From Enterococcus canintestini (GTDB taxonomy: Bacteria; Bacillota; Bacilli; Lactobacillales; Enterococcaceae), in assembly GCF_001885735.1 (NCBI RefSeq), contig NZ_JXKG01000019.1, forward strand, positions 1 to 45,090: a stretch of 45,090 nt of DNA, in the 5' to 3' direction. Of this stretch, positions 16,896 through 26,718 are shown in pieces. Position numbers and translations under genes: made by a program. The notes under the pieces are model-generated. The model was not told the DNA's origin and ran no database searches. It was given only the letters and a program-made list of their open reading frames with translations. The first letter of the stretch is position 1, and every line of letters starts with the position of its first letter.

Positions 16896-17555
16896 ATGGT
16901 TGAAGATAGTAAGTTAAAAGAAATTCCTAAGGCAACGGCTAAGCGTCTACCTTTATATCTACGCTACTTAAATATGTTGCAAGATTCAGGGATAAAAAGA
17001 ATTAAGTCAAAAGAATTTGCAGAAATTACCCAAGTTCCTTCTGCGACAATTCGGCGGGATTTTTCCCATTTAGGAGAATTAGGTCGGAGTGGGTATGGCT
17101 ATGATGTCAGTTATCTGATTGAAGTTTTTAATAGTATTTTAGATACAAATGATGAAAAGCGGATTGCTTTAGTTGGCTTTGGTAACTTAGGTAAAGCATT
17201 GGCCAATAACAACTTTCGCCGCAATAGTAATTTGAATATTGTGGCAGTGTTTGATAATGATCCCAATTTGGTTGGACAAGTTATCGATGGGCACAAAATC
17301 CATAGTATGGCAGAATTTGATGAAATTGTTAAAGATAAGTGTGTTACGGTGGCAATTTCGACTGTTCCAAGCCAATATTCACAAGAGGCAGTAAATGTGA
17401 TGGTAGCAGCGGGAATCACAGCGATTTTAAATTTTGCGCCGGATCGTGTCGATGTACCGAGTAATGTGCATGTCCAATACATTGATTTAACGACTGAATT
17501 ACAGACGCTAATTTTCTTTGATCAAAATTATCAAAAAGCACTAATCAATAGTTAA
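16896..17555 (+). CDS. rex: Redox-sensing transcriptional repressor Rex
   Basis: A 219-residue NADH/NAD+ sensor that represses fermentation and respiration genes until NADH rises. The N-terminal winged helix (about 1-80) contains VPSATIRRDFSHLGELGR, the recognition region. The Rossmann domain has G94-F-G96-NLG99. The C-terminus contains the swapped helix. I chose the ATG at 16896 because AAAGGAG lies 7 nt upstream and the length then fits the family; a GTG at 16869 is open in frame but lacks a site. The fermentation gene pflB at the window end is a plausible target class, though I see no Rex box there. Confidence 0.94.
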   Translation: MVEDSKLKEIPKATAKRLPLYLRYLNMLQDSGIKRIKSKEFAEITQVPSATIRRDFSHLGELGRSGYGYDVSYLIEVFNSILDTNDEKRIALVGFGNLGKALANNNFRRNSNLNIVAVFDNDPNLVGQVIDGHKIHSMAEFDEIVKDKCVTVAISTVPSQYSQEAVNVMVAAGITAILNFAPDRVDVPSNVHVQYIDLTTELQTLIFFDQNYQKALINS

Positions 17556-17564
17556 GCAGTATCT

Positions 17565-17593
17565 TTGGTTTTTTCTTTGGTATTCTCTATACT
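17565..17593 (+). promoter_or_regulatory. tpx promoter
   Basis: TTGGTT (17565-17570), 17 nt, TATACT (17588-17593), about 60 nt before the tpx start. Confidence 0.6.
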
Positions 17594-17652
17594 TAAGATA
17601 ATTAAAAAAGTCCTGACGATTTTTTGATTGCTTAGTTAAAGGAGTGGATAAT

Positions 17653-18144
17653 ATGGAATTAACCAAAAAAGGTCAACCTGTCACATTACCAGGTACTCAG
17701 CCAATAGTTGGCGAGACTGCCCCTAATTTTTCGTTGGCAGATTTAGATGATAAAAAACATTCTGTCACCGATTTTTTAGGAAAGCCCACAATTTTAAGCA
17801 TTATACCAGATATTGATACTCGTATTTGTGCAATTCAAACCAAACGCTTTAATACAGAAGCTAGCCAAATTAAAGAAATTAATTTTGCGACAATCTCTAA
17901 TAATACTAAAGAAGAGCAAGCAGCTTGGTGTGGCCAAGAAGGGGTCGATATGCTGATGCTTCACGATCCAGATAATACATTGAATGAAAATTATCATCTA
18001 CTCGTTAATGAAACCGAGCGCTATGCGCGGGTAATTTTTGTTTTGGATAAAAATGGTGTTATTCAATATCGCGAAATTGTCCCAGAAATTAGCCAAGAAC
18101 CTGATTATGCAAAAGCTTTAGCAGCGGCAAAAAAATTAAGCTAA
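17653..18144 (+). CDS. tpx: Thiol peroxidase Tpx
   Basis: A 163-residue atypical two-cysteine peroxiredoxin that reduces hydroperoxides with thioredoxin. The peroxidatic Cys is C59 in IPDIDTRICAIQTKRFN and the resolving Cys is C93 in AAWCGQEG, both in the expected places. The family's usual SVFPSIDT block reads SIIPDIDT here. The ATG at 17653 has GGAG 8 nt upstream; a GTG at 17644 overlaps that site and is rejected. Own promoter, downstream of rex. Confidence 0.94.
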   Translation: MELTKKGQPVTLPGTQPIVGETAPNFSLADLDDKKHSVTDFLGKPTILSIIPDIDTRICAIQTKRFNTEASQIKEINFATISNNTKEEQAAWCGQEGVDMLMLHDPDNTLNENYHLLVNETERYARVIFVLDKNGVIQYREIVPEISQEPDYAKALAAAKKLS

Positions 18145-18153
18145 AAAACTGAT

Positions 18154-18182
18154 TTGACAGCAACTTATCTTCATTGTAGAAT
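18154..18182 (+). promoter_or_regulatory. valS leader promoter
   Basis: TTGACA (18154-18159), 17-nt spacer, TAGAAT (18177-18182), a near-perfect sigma-A promoter driving the T-box leader. Confidence 0.88.
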
Positions 18183-18414
18183 AAGCCCAGACGTTGAACA
18201 AGAGGAGTAGCAAAAAACTGCGTTAGAGAGAGGAAATCAGAGCTGAAAGATTTCTACGCAAGTTTTGTGAAGGTAGCTTGGGAGTCTTTGCTGGGAATCG
18301 TCTCAGCAAACGTTTCGTGATCGTTATCTCACGCTTAAGAGGTAGAGAAATCTACAAATTAGGTGGTACCGCGTAAATTTACGTCCTAAGATGCTAGCAT
18401 CTTAGGGCTTTTTT
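18183..18414 (+). ncRNA. T-box riboswitch (valine) upstream of valS
   Basis: This leader senses uncharged tRNA-Val and prevents early termination. Near the 5' end AGAGGAGTAG fits the GA-motif base of stem I. The specifier region GAAGGTAGC offers codon GTA (18273-18275), a valine codon, in the usual context. The T-box AGGTGGTACCGCG (18361-18373) is textbook and pairs with the tRNA NCCA end. The terminator CCTAAGATGC / GCATCTTAGG (18385-18406) is followed by six T. The gene downstream is valS, in agreement with the specifier. Confidence 0.93.
18385..18414 (+). terminator. T-box regulated terminator
   Basis: Perfect 10-bp stem plus T6. The 5' arm lies just after the T-box, so the antiterminator can compete with it. 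Confidence 0.9.
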
Positions 18415-18434
18415 GCTTTTTAAAGGAGAAATTT

Positions 18435-18455
18435 ATGCCACTTGTATTTTGCTAG
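18435..18455 (+). CDS. Possible six-codon leader ORF (MPLVFC)
   Basis: An ATG with AAAGGAG 6 nt upstream opens a six-codon frame ending in TAG, between the T-box terminator and valS. It includes a GTA valine codon. A second, stronger site AAGGAGG serves valS itself. It could be translated and tune valS mRNA, or be chance. Too short to judge from sequence alone. Confidence 0.25.
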   Translation: MPLVFC

Positions 18456-18511
18456 CAGTAAACCAACCAGTAATTGAAAAAAGTATTGAAAACTTTTAAG
18501 GAGGCAAAAAA

Positions 18512-21151
18512 ATGTCTGATAATTTATCAACTAAGTACAATCCACAAGAAGTGGAAGCAGGTCGCTATCAAAAGTGGCTCGATGAAGATTTATTCAAACC
18601 CAGTGGCGATAAAAAAGCCAAACCTTATTCTATTGTGATTCCACCACCAAATGTAACTGGGAAATTGCATCTGGGTCATGCTTGGGATACTACGTTACAA
18701 GACATGATTATTCGACAAAAACGAATGCAAGGTTTTGATACTTTATGGTTACCAGGGATGGACCACGCAGGGATTGCCACCCAAGCTAAAGTAGAAGAAA
18801 AATTACGGGAACAAGGCGTTTCTCGTTACGACTTGGGTCGGGAAAAATTTGTAGATAAAGTTTGGGAATGGAAAGAAGAATATGCTGACCATATTCGCCA
18901 ACAATGGGCAAAAATGGGACTTTCTTTAGACTATTCACGGGAACGTTTTACCTTAGATGATGGTTTATCAGAAGCGGTTCGCAAAGTTTTTGTAACCTTG
19001 TATGAAAAAGATTTGATTTATCGTGGGGAATATATTATTAACTGGGATCCACAAGCGCGCACTGCGTTATCTGATATTGAAGTCATTCACAAAGATATTG
19101 AAGGTGCTTTTTATCACATGACGTATCCTTTAAGTGATGGAACCGGCGAATTAGAAATTGCAACGACTCGGCCAGAAACCATGTTAGGTGATACTGCGGT
19201 AGCCGTTCACCCAGATGATGAACGTTATCAAGACTATATTGGAAAAACTGTTACTTTACCACTAGTAAACAAAGAAATTCCAATTATTGCTGATGAATAC
19301 GTTGATCGTGAATTTGGAACTGGGGTGGTGAAAATTACACCGGCTCATGACCCGAATGACTTTGAGGTGGGAAATCGTCACGACTTACCACGGATAAATG
19401 TAATGAACGATGATGGTACGATGAATGAATTAGCTGGAAAATATGCTAATCTCGATCGCTTTGAAGCGAGAAAATTAATCGTTTCAGATTTAAAAGAAAT
19501 GGGTCGTTTAGTTAAAGTTGAAAAAATGAACCATAATGTTGGTCACTCAGAACGAACAGGTGTTGTAGTTGAACCCCGGTTGTCTACGCAATGGTTTGTA
19601 AAGATGGCACCTTTAGCTAAAGAAGCGATTGAAAATCAAGCGACAGAGGATGCAGTTGATTTTTATCCACCACGTTTTAATCAAACTTTCTTAAGATGGA
19701 TGGAAAATGTGCACGACTGGGTTATTTCCAGACAATTATGGTGGGGACATCAAATTCCAGCTTGGTATCACAAAGAAACAGGTGAAATGTATGTTGGCAT
19801 GCAAGCGCCAGCAGATAGTGAAAACTGGGTGCAAGATCCGGATGTATTAGATACTTGGTTTTCTTCTGCTTTATGGCCATTTTCAACCATGGGTTGGCCT
19901 GATACTGATAGTGAAGATTATAAACGCTATTTCCCAACTAATACTTTAGTTACCGGTTACGATATTATTTTCTTCTGGGTAAGCCGAATGATTTTCCAAA
20001 GTTTGGAATTTACCGGAGAACGTCCATTTAACAATGTTTTAATTCACGGCTTAATTCGTGATGAACAAGGGCGCAAAATGAGTAAATCATTGGGTAATGG
20101 GATTGATCCAATGGATGTTATTGATAAATACGGTGCAGATGCTTTACGTTGGTTCTTATCAAATGGCTCAGCTCCTGGTCAAGATGTGCGCTTTAGTTAT
20201 GAAAAAATGGATGCAGCTTGGAACTTTATCAATAAGATTTGGAATGCTTCTCGCTTTGTTTTAATGAATGTTGAAGGTATGACTGCTAGTGATATTCAAT
20301 TAGAAGGCGAAAAAACAGTAGCGGATCGTTGGATTTTAACTCGTTTAAATGAAACAGTGGAAAAAGTCACTGACCTATTTGACCGTTTTGAATTTGGGGA
20401 AGCCGGTAGACAATTATATAACTTCATTTGGGATGATTTTTGTGACTGGTATATTGAAATGAGTAAAGAAGTTTTATACGGTGAAGATGAAGGTTCTAAA
20501 CAAATGAACAAGAGTATCTTAGTTTATACATTAGACCAGATTCTACGTCTGTTACATCCAATTATGCCTTTTGTAACCGAAGAAATTTGGAGTAAATTGC
20601 CACATGAAGGGCAATCTTTAGTCACTGCTGCTTATCCTGTTGTTCATGAAGAATTTAACGATGCTGCGGCTGTTAAGGGCATGGAATTTCTGATTGAATT
20701 AATTCGGGCGGTGCGAAATATTCGTGCTGAAGTGAATACTCCGCTATCAAAACCAATTACATTATTGATTCATACAACGGATAAAGAAATCGATGAATTT
20801 TTAGTAGCCAATAAAAATTATATTGAACGTTTCTGTAACCCAGAAGAATTGGTTATTTCAGGTGAAGTTGATGCACCAGAATTGGCAATGTCAGCAGTTC
20901 TAACAGGTGCTAAAATTTACTTGCCACTTGCAGGTTTGATTAACATTGAAGAAGAATTGCAACGTTTAGAAAAAGAATTGGCTAAATGGAACAGTGAAGT
21001 GAAGCGAGTACAAGGCAAACTTGCTAACGAACGTTTTGTTGCGAATGCTCCTGAAGCTGTCGTAGCCGAAGAACGAGAAAAAGAAGCTGATTATTTGGCT
21101 AAACAAAAAGCTGTGGCTGAACGTATTGAACAACTACGTACAATTCAATAA
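18512..21151 (+). CDS. valS: Valyl-tRNA synthetase
   Basis: An 879-residue class Ia aminoacyl-tRNA synthetase. The HIGH box is [15 protein letters not shown] (HLGH 53-56). The editing domain includes the [17 protein letters not shown] block. KMSKS is at residues 522-526 ([11 protein letters not shown]). The anticodon-binding domain follows, then a C-terminal coiled coil (about 810-879, [11 protein letters not shown]...) typical of ValRS. AAGGAGG precedes the ATG. Controlled by the T-box upstream and ends at a terminator. Confidence 0.98.
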   Translation: MSDNLSTKYNPQEVEAGRYQKWLDEDLFKPSGDKKAKPYSIVIPPPNVTGKLHLGHAWDTTLQDMIIRQKRMQGFDTLWLPGMDHAGIATQAKVEEKLREQGVSRYDLGREKFVDKVWEWKEEYADHIRQQWAKMGLSLDYSRERFTLDDGLSEAVRKVFVTLYEKDLIYRGEYIINWDPQARTALSDIEVIHKDIEGAFYHMTYPLSDGTGELEIATTRPETMLGDTAVAVHPDDERYQDYIGKTVTLPLVNKEIPIIADEYVDREFGTGVVKITPAHDPNDFEVGNRHDLPRINVMNDDGTMNELAGKYANLDRFEARKLIVSDLKEMGRLVKVEKMNHNVGHSERTGVVVEPRLSTQWFVKMAPLAKEAIENQATEDAVDFYPPRFNQTFLRWMENVHDWVISRQLWWGHQIPAWYHKETGEMYVGMQAPADSENWVQDPDVLDTWFSSALWPFSTMGWPDTDSEDYKRYFPTNTLVTGYDIIFFWVSRMIFQSLEFTGERPFNNVLIHGLIRDEQGRKMSKSLGNGIDPMDVIDKYGADALRWFLSNGSAPGQDVRFSYEKMDAAWNFINKIWNASRFVLMNVEGMTASDIQLEGEKTVADRWILTRLNETVEKVTDLFDRFEFGEAGRQLYNFIWDDFCDWYIEMSKEVLYGEDEGSKQMNKSILVYTLDQILRLLHPIMPFVTEEIWSKLPHEGQSLVTAAYPVVHEEFNDAAAVKGMEFLIELIRAVRNIRAEVNTPLSKPITLLIHTTDKEIDEFLVANKNYIERFCNPEELVISGEVDAPELAMSAVLTGAKIYLPLAGLINIEEELQRLEKELAKWNSEVKRVQGKLANERFVANAPEAVVAEEREKEADYLAKQKAVAERIEQLRTIQ

Positions 21152-21164
21152 GTTTAAAAAAGTA

Positions 21165-21199
21165 GGACTTGGGAATTTATCTTCCCAAGTTCTTTTTTT
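21165..21199 (+). terminator. valS terminator
   Basis: Stem GGACTTGGGAA / TTCCCAAGTTC (21165-21175 and 21182-21192, one G-U) followed by seven T. Confidence 0.88.
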
Positions 21200-21376
21200 A
21201 CTAAAGGAATAATTTTCTTGTAAGAGCTAAGTTTATCATGATGTTCTTTGATTGTGCTTTATAAACAGACTACTATGCTAGTAAGTTAAAAATACAAGAA
21301 ACTTGAAAAAATCAGTGAAACTCACGAATTTAATTGTCTATTTGAATTATTTCTCTCTGCCTTTATAAAGGGAGTT

Positions 21377-21385
21377 TGTTATAAT
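21377..21385 (+). promoter_or_regulatory. Extended -10 of folC
   Basis: TGTTATAAT, a perfect extended -10, 22 nt before the folC start. Confidence 0.6.
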
Positions 21386-21407
21386 GAAGCGGTGAGGTGG
21401 AAAAGAT

Positions 21408-22727
21408 ATGGTAGAAAGCGGAAGTAAAGCAATTGAGTGGATTCACAGCCGTAAGCCTTTTGGTTCAAGACCTGGTTTACAGCGGGTTAATGCGTTATTA
21501 GATTTAGTTGATCATCCTGAAAAAAAAGTTCCCACGATTCATATTGCTGGCACAAATGGTAAGGGATCAACAATTAGTTATTTGAAGGAAATGTTACAAA
21601 CAGCGGGAATTGTGGTTGGAACTTTCACTTCACCTTATATTGAAAGTTTCCACGAACGGATTGCCATTGATGGCAAATTTATTACCGATGAAGAACTGGT
21701 AACGTTAGTAAATAAGTATCAACCTCTAGTTGAAAAATTGGATCAACAAGAGGCAGTTAGTGGTATCACAGAATTTGAATTGCTAACAGCACTTGCTTTT
21801 GATTACTTTGTAGGTAAAGTTGATGTTGCGATTATTGAAGTTGGCTTAGGTGGCTTACTCGATTCTACTAATGTAGTAGAACCAATGCTCACCGCTATTA
21901 CGACAATTGGTTATGATCATACCGAAATTTTAGGGGAAACATTAGAATTAATTGCTGGGCAAAAAGCGGGGATTATTAAAAAAAATATTCCTGTTGTAAC
22001 AGGAAATATTCCAGAAAATGCATTAGGGGTTATCATGCAAACCGCAGATAAGCAAAATGCACCAATTTATCGTTTTGGTTATGAATATCAAGTAGATTAT
22101 TTACACCCAGATGATAATTGGGGAGAGTGGTTTGATTTTAGTAATCAAAATGGGAAGTTAAAACACTTAAAAACGGCTTTGATTGGGCAACACCAACCTG
22201 AAAATGCCGGTGTTGCTATTCAATTATTTCAATTATATTGTGAGCAAAATAAGATTAATTGGCAGGCAAAAGAAATTAAAAAGGCCTTACAGCAAACATT
22301 TTGGCCAGCGCGGATGGAACGTCTTAGCACAGAGCCTTTGATTATTTTAGATGGGGCGCATAATACCCATGCGATGAAACGTTTAGTAGCATCACTTCAA
22401 AATGAGTTTAGTAATCGCAAATTGCACATCTTATTTTCCGCTTTAGAAACCAAAAATGTTTCTGAAATGCTACATGAATTACTAAAATTAAAAAATAGTC
22501 ATATTTATTTGACGACATTTGACTATCCACGGGCGATTAAATTAAATGATAATTTTGTGAATGTAGATGAAAAACGTGTTTCAATCGTTTCTTTATGGCA
22601 ATTTGGCTTAGCTGAAATTTTAGAGAAGATGGATGATGAATCTATGCTACTTGTTACAGGCTCATTGTATTTTGTCGCAGAAGTGCGCAAGCTACTACTG
22701 GAAATGGGAGGTCCACATGAAAGTTAA
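21408..22727 (+). CDS. folC: Folylpolyglutamate/dihydrofolate synthase
   Basis: A 439-residue Mur-ligase-fold enzyme that adds glutamate to folates and may also make dihydrofolate. The P-loop is IAGTNGKGSTISYLK. TSPYIESFHERI and the ILDGAHNTHAM block (C-terminal domain start) are family signatures. GAGGTGGA precedes the ATG. Its last 11 nt overlap the next gene, which implies translational coupling. Confidence 0.95.
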   Translation: MVESGSKAIEWIHSRKPFGSRPGLQRVNALLDLVDHPEKKVPTIHIAGTNGKGSTISYLKEMLQTAGIVVGTFTSPYIESFHERIAIDGKFITDEELVTLVNKYQPLVEKLDQQEAVSGITEFELLTALAFDYFVGKVDVAIIEVGLGGLLDSTNVVEPMLTAITTIGYDHTEILGETLELIAGQKAGIIKKNIPVVTGNIPENALGVIMQTADKQNAPIYRFGYEYQVDYLHPDDNWGEWFDFSNQNGKLKHLKTALIGQHQPENAGVAIQLFQLYCEQNKINWQAKEIKKALQQTFWPARMERLSTEPLIILDGAHNTHAMKRLVASLQNEFSNRKLHILFSALETKNVSEMLHELLKLKNSHIYLTTFDYPRAIKLNDNFVNVDEKRVSIVSLWQFGLAEILEKMDDESMLLVTGSLYFVAEVRKLLLEMGGPHES

Positions 22728-23373
22728 AGGTGTTATCTTTGATATGGATGGTTTGATTTTTGATACCGAGCAGCTTTATTATGCCGGTGCCAAAGCGGCA
22801 GCTACTACTTTTGGTTTTCCTTATGATAAAGAACTGTATTTAAATTTATTAGGTATTTCTGATGAAGAAGTGATTGAAAAGTATCATGAATTATTTGATG
22901 AAGAATTTGGCGCAACAACCGTAACAGCTTTTATTGAAATGGCTTATGAAAATACCAGACGATTATTTGCCGACGGTCAGGCAACTTTGAAGCCAGGTGT
23001 GATGGAGCTTTTAAGCTATTTAGCAGAAAATAAGTTAAAATGGGTGATTGCCTCTAGTAACCAACGGCCAGTAATTGATGAGCTGTTAGAAAAAGCCGAA
23101 TTGACCCGTTATTTTCCAACGATTGTCTCAGCAGAAGATGTTCCTCGGGCCAAACCCGATCCTGCCATTTTTTTAGCAGCGCAAAATCTTTTAGGGACAA
23201 AAAAGGAAGAAACGCTCGTTTTAGAAGACTCGCAAAATGGTGTTTTAGCAGCTCATCAGGCTGAGATTCCAGTAATTATGGTTCCAGATTTATTACCACC
23301 AGACCAAGATTTAAAAAATAAAACAGTGGCAGTTGTGTCTTCTTTACATGAAGTAAAAAAATTTTTAATATAA
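22717..23373 (+). CDS. HAD phosphatase, beta-phosphoglucomutase-like
   Basis: A 218-residue HAD subfamily IA enzyme. Motif I is IFDMDGLIFDTE, motif II is VIASSN, the Lys motif is KPDPAIF, and motif IV is VLEDSQNGVLAA. A small helical cap (about 17-85) suggests a phosphosugar or small phosphate substrate; the family includes beta-phosphoglucomutases and sugar phosphatases. GGGAGG inside the end of folC serves the ATG at 22717, so the two genes are coupled. No specific substrate can be named. Confidence 0.88.
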   Translation: MKVKGVIFDMDGLIFDTEQLYYAGAKAAATTFGFPYDKELYLNLLGISDEEVIEKYHELFDEEFGATTVTAFIEMAYENTRRLFADGQATLKPGVMELLSYLAENKLKWVIASSNQRPVIDELLEKAELTRYFPTIVSAEDVPRAKPDPAIFLAAQNLLGTKKEETLVLEDSQNGVLAAHQAEIPVIMVPDLLPPDQDLKNKTVAVVSSLHEVKKFLI

Positions 23374-23399
23374 ATAAAATATTTTTCGACTCTTTTGCG

Positions 23400-23443
23400 T
23401 ACATTCATAAAAAGAATGCAAAGGAGTTTTTTTTATGAATGTA
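23400..23443 (+). promoter_or_regulatory. Hairpin with the radC ribosome binding site in its loop
   Basis: Arms 23400-23416 and 23427-23443 form a 17-bp stem with a single G-U pair. The 10-nt loop holds AAAGGAG, and the radC start codon (23435) lies in the 3' arm. Such a fold would hide the start codon and could control translation, for example by temperature or a trans factor. The pairing is read directly; the function is inference. Confidence 0.6.
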
Positions 23444-24115
23444 AAAACATTACCATTAAATAGTCGTCCAAGAGAACGTCTAAAACAAAAAGGAGCTAGT
23501 GCACTATCTGATCAGGAGTTATTAGCTATTATTTTACGGACGGGATCTAAAAAAGTACCCGCCCTTGAATTAGCGACAGAAATTTTAAACTTTTTTGGGG
23601 ATGATTTGCATCAACTAAAGAGTGCGGAATTACAAGAGTTTATGTTAATTAGTGGCATTGGTGAAGTAAAAGCGATTGAACTTTTAGCAATGATTGAGTT
23701 GGGGCAAAGAATTCATAAGTCGAGTAAATTAAAAATCGGACATGTTTCTTCTAGTTATGAGTTGGGCTGTATGTTAGCTGAAGAGATGCGAGATTATGAA
23801 CAAGAACATTTACTCTGTATTTATTTAAATACGAAAAATCAAATTATTCAAAAACGAACTATTTTTATTGGTTCTTTAAATCAATCGATTGCGCATCCAA
23901 GAGAAATTTTTAAAACAGCAGTCAAAGTCGCCGCAGCTCGTATTGTCATTTGTCACAATCATCCTTCTGGTAGTCCTACGCCGTCTTATAATGATATCGC
24001 TTTTACCAAACGTTTAAGAGAATGTGGTGACCTCATGGGAATTGAATTACTCGATCATTTAGTTATTGGCGGTAGCGAATACATTAGCCTAAGAGAAGAA
24101 GGTTTGTGGAATTAG
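23435..24115 (+). CDS. radC: RadC family JAB-domain protein
   Basis: A 226-residue protein with an N-terminal helix-hairpin-helix region (ISGIGEVKAIEL, about 72-83) and a C-terminal JAMM metalloprotease-like domain. The zinc motif is complete: H174-N-H176-PSG ... D187. Despite the name, a DNA repair role is doubtful and the biochemical function is unsettled. AAAGGAG lies 8 nt before the ATG, inside the hairpin described at 23400-23443. The upstream HAD gene ends 61 nt before. Confidence 0.93.
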   Translation: MNVKTLPLNSRPRERLKQKGASALSDQELLAIILRTGSKKVPALELATEILNFFGDDLHQLKSAELQEFMLISGIGEVKAIELLAMIELGQRIHKSSKLKIGHVSSSYELGCMLAEEMRDYEQEHLLCIYLNTKNQIIQKRTIFIGSLNQSIAHPREIFKTAVKVAAARIVICHNHPSGSPTPSYNDIAFTKRLRECGDLMGIELLDHLVIGGSEYISLREEGLWN

Positions 24116-24265
24116 CAGACTTGCAAAAAAAATCAGGCAAGTGTAAAATATTAGTGTAATTTTGTTTAGCGGTTTAGCGATAGAAGTTGAAACATTTGGG
24201 TCACCTCTATTCTTTGCCAACAATGTTACATATAATCTGTGCAAAGCACAAGGAGGTTTTCACCC

Positions 24266-24466
24266 ATGGAACATGGTACAGTAAAATGGTTTAACGCAGA
24301 AAAAGGTTTTGGCTTCATTTCACGTGAAGACGGCAGCGATGTATTCGTACATTTCTCAGCAATCCAAGGCGACGGTTTTAAAACTTTAGAAGAAGGTCAA
24401 GCTGTGACTTTCGACGTTGAAGAATCAGACCGCGGACCTCAAGCGACTAACGTAGAAAAAGCCTAA
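24266..24466 (+). CDS. csp: Cold-shock protein (CspA family)
   Basis: A 66-residue single cold-shock domain that binds single-stranded RNA and DNA. RNP1 (KGFGFI) and RNP2 (VFVHF) are both present, with [18 protein letters not shown] at the start. The ATG has AAGGAGG 9 nt upstream; an in-frame start at 24239 lies upstream of that site and is rejected. A TATAAT at 24231-24236 lies 30 nt before the ATG. Three identical 99-bp repeats follow downstream. Confidence 0.96.
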   Translation: MEHGTVKWFNAEKGFGFISREDGSDVFVHFSAIQGDGFKTLEEGQAVTFDVEESDRGPQATNVEKA

Positions 24467-24539
24467 ACATTTTAAATAGGTACTTTTAAGTCGTAACAAA
24501 AGTATACAGTTAAAATATTGGAGAATTGAAATTTATCTT

Positions 24540-24836
24540 TTGATAATTTGCGCTTTTCTGGTTTATTTTTAAAAGCTGTTACTTATGAAACGCCGTTTAT
24601 TCGCAAGAATAGGTGATGACAATTTTTGTCATCACCTATTGATAATTTGCGCTTTTCTGGTTTATTTTTAAAAGCTGTTACTTATGAAACGCCGTTTATT
24701 CGCAAGAATAGGTGATGACAATTTTTGTCATCACCTATTGATAATTTGCGCTTTTCTGGTTTATTTTTAAAAGCTGTTACTTATGAAACGCCGTTTATTC
24801 GCAAGAATAGGTGATGACAATTTTTGTCATCACCTA
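24540..24836. repeat. Three identical tandem 99-bp repeats
   Basis: Units at 24540-24638, 24639-24737 and 24738-24836 are identical by eye. Each contains a 15-bp stem-loop (first copy: arms 24608-24622 and 24626-24640, loop TTT, core AGGTGATGACAA). Only the last stem-loop is followed by a long T-run (24837-24844), so only it looks like a complete terminator. Perfect identity suggests a recent triplication. No protein is encoded. Confidence 0.95.
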
Positions 24837-24844
24837 TTTTTTTT
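24806..24844 (+). terminator. Terminator ending the csp/repeat transcript
   Basis: The third copy of the stem-loop (core GGTGATGACAA / TTGTCATCACC) is directly followed by eight T. Read-through from csp would end here. Confidence 0.8.
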
Positions 24845-24898
24845 AGAAATTAAATGATTTTTGAAAAGGTGTAAGCTGAGAAAACAAAGAATTAAGAG

Positions 24899-24923
24899 CT
24901 AAGGGATTTCTCTTAGGTTTTTT
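24899..24923 (+). terminator. Weak second hairpin with T-run
   Basis: CTAAGGGA / TCTCTTAG (24899-24906 and 24909-24916) followed by GG-TTTTTT. Short and of low confidence. Confidence 0.35.
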
Positions 24924-24940
24924 AGTCAATTTTATCGTAC

Positions 24941-24999
24941 AAAAATACCCCAAAACGATAGAAAGAAGAAAATCAGTGTACTTTACTATCGTCTTAGGG
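24941..24999 (-). terminator. rnjA terminator
   Basis: On the minus strand, arms 24986-24999 and 24948-24961 pair over 14 bp with two G-U pairs, followed by a T stretch (AAAAA at 24941-24945). The loop is long (24 nt). It lies about 40 nt past the rnjA stop. Confidence 0.6.
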
Positions 25000-25040
25000 A
25001 TGTGCGTGTTACTTTATTAAACTATGCCGTAGTCGTTACT

Positions 25041-26717
25041 TTACTTTTCCGGAGTCATAATCATTGATAAAATCATTGGGTGACGCTCCGTTTTTTCAAA
25101 TAGATAAGGTTGCAATGCATTAGACATCGCTTCTCGTAACTTGAATTCGTTACAATCTGGTTGGTTCATTGCTTCTCTCAAGGCTTTAAACAGTAATGTC
25201 TGTCCTTCATTAATCATTTCCCCAGATTCACGCATATAGACAAAACCGCGGGACAAAATATCAGGACCAGCCAAAATTTCTTTTTTAGCAATATCGACTG
25301 TTGCCACAGCTAAAACCAAACCTTCTTCTGATAAAATATGACGATCTCGTAAAACGACATTGCCGATATCACCAATACCACTACCGTCGACATAAACATC
25401 ACCGGCATTAAAATGACCACAAATGCGGGCACTGTCAGCTGTTAAGGCTAACATATCGCCATTTTCCATCAAGAAGCAATTTTCTTTTGGCACACCTGTA
25501 TCTTGGGCTAATTGTGTATGGATTTTTAACATCCGATATTCCCCATGAATTGGCATAAAATATTTAGGCTTCATCAAACGCAACATTAATTTTTGTTCTT
25601 CTTGGCCACCGTGACCAGAAGTATGAATGTTGTTTATTTTGCCGTGAATAACTTCAGCGCCGGCTTCCATTAATAAGTTAATTAAATGGTTGACACTAGT
25701 TGTATTTCCAGGAATTGGTGAGCTAGAAAAGATCACGGTATCGTCTGGTTGAATTTGAATTTGACGGTGAGTTCCGTTGGCAATGCGACTTAACGCTGCC
25801 ATTGGTTCACCTTGAGAGCCAGTACATAAAATCAAAACTTCATTAGCTGGTAAGCGATTGACTTCATGCGCATCAATAAAGGTGCCGTCTGGAACTTTGA
25901 TATAGCCCAATTTTTGGCCGTTAATCATCGCATTTTCCATACTACGACCGAAAACTGCAATTTTGCGTCCAGTGGCAACAGCGGCATCAGCTGCTTGTTG
26001 TAATCTGAAAATATTAGAAGCAAAGGAGGCGAAAATAATACGACCTTCAATTTTTTCAAAGATTTTCAGAATGGAAGTTCCGATAATTTTTTCGGATTTT
26101 GTAAACGTGGGGATTTCAGCGTTGGTACTGTCTGATAATAGACACAATACGCCTTCTTCACCGATCCGTGCCATTTTGTGTAAATTAGCAGGTTCGCCTA
26201 CTGGTGTAAAATCAAATTTAAAATCACCGGTTTGAACGATGTTTCCAGAAGGTGTCTTAACTACAATCCCTAATGCATCTGGGATACTGTGAGTAGTACG
26301 GAAAAAACTGACCGAAGTTTTTCGGAAACGGATAATCGTGTCTTCATTAATTTCGTGTAATTGTGCATCACGTAATAAACCATGTTCGTCCAATTTATTT
26401 GTAATAAGTGCAAGGGCTAATGGTCCTGCATAAATTGGAATATTTGCTTGACGTAATAGGTAGGGAATTCCCCCAATGTGGTCTTCGTGACCGTGAGTAA
26501 TTACAAGGGCTTTTACTTTTTGTAAGTTTTGCACAATGTAACTATAATCGGAAATGACATAGTCAATTCCAAGCAATTCATCTTCAGGGAATTTAATCCC
26601 CGCATCAATAATGATGATTTCATCTTGAAATTGTACCCCATAACAGTTTTTTCCAATCTCACCAAGACCACCGATCCCAAAGACGCCAGTTTCGTTGTTC
26701 TTCAAAGAGACTTTCAT
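25041..26717 (-). CDS. rnjA: Ribonuclease J1
   Basis: A 558-residue metallo-beta-lactamase/beta-CASP nuclease with 5' exonuclease and endonuclease activity, central to mRNA decay and rRNA maturation. The zinc motif is H75-G-H77-ED79-H80 ([11 protein letters not shown]). LLSDSTNAE and the SSSPIPGN and HTSGHGG beta-CASP blocks are present, as is the C-terminal dimerisation domain. Its opening [18 protein letters not shown] is closest to J1 rather than J2. It starts 1 nt past the end of rpoY, the conserved arrangement. Confidence 0.95.
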   Translation of the reverse strand: MKVSLKNNETGVFGIGGLGEIGKNCYGVQFQDEIIIIDAGIKFPEDELLGIDYVISDYSYIVQNLQKVKALVITHGHEDHIGGIPYLLRQANIPIYAGPLALALITNKLDEHGLLRDAQLHEINEDTIIRFRKTSVSFFRTTHSIPDALGIVVKTPSGNIVQTGDFKFDFTPVGEPANLHKMARIGEEGVLCLLSDSTNAEIPTFTKSEKIIGTSILKIFEKIEGRIIFASFASNIFRLQQAADAAVATGRKIAVFGRSMENAMINGQKLGYIKVPDGTFIDAHEVNRLPANEVLILCTGSQGEPMAALSRIANGTHRQIQIQPDDTVIFSSSPIPGNTTSVNHLINLLMEAGAEVIHGKINNIHTSGHGGQEEQKLMLRLMKPKYFMPIHGEYRMLKIHTQLAQDTGVPKENCFLMENGDMLALTADSARICGHFNAGDVYVDGSGIGDIGNVVLRDRHILSEEGLVLAVATVDIAKKEILAGPDILSRGFVYMRESGEMINEGQTLLFKALREAMNQPDCNEFKLREAMSNALQPYLFEKTERHPMILSMIMTPEK

Positions 26718-26718
26718 T

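Noticed and set aside
24540-24836. CRISPR array
   Set aside because: The 99-bp units are identical throughout with no variable spacers, so they are plain tandem repeats.
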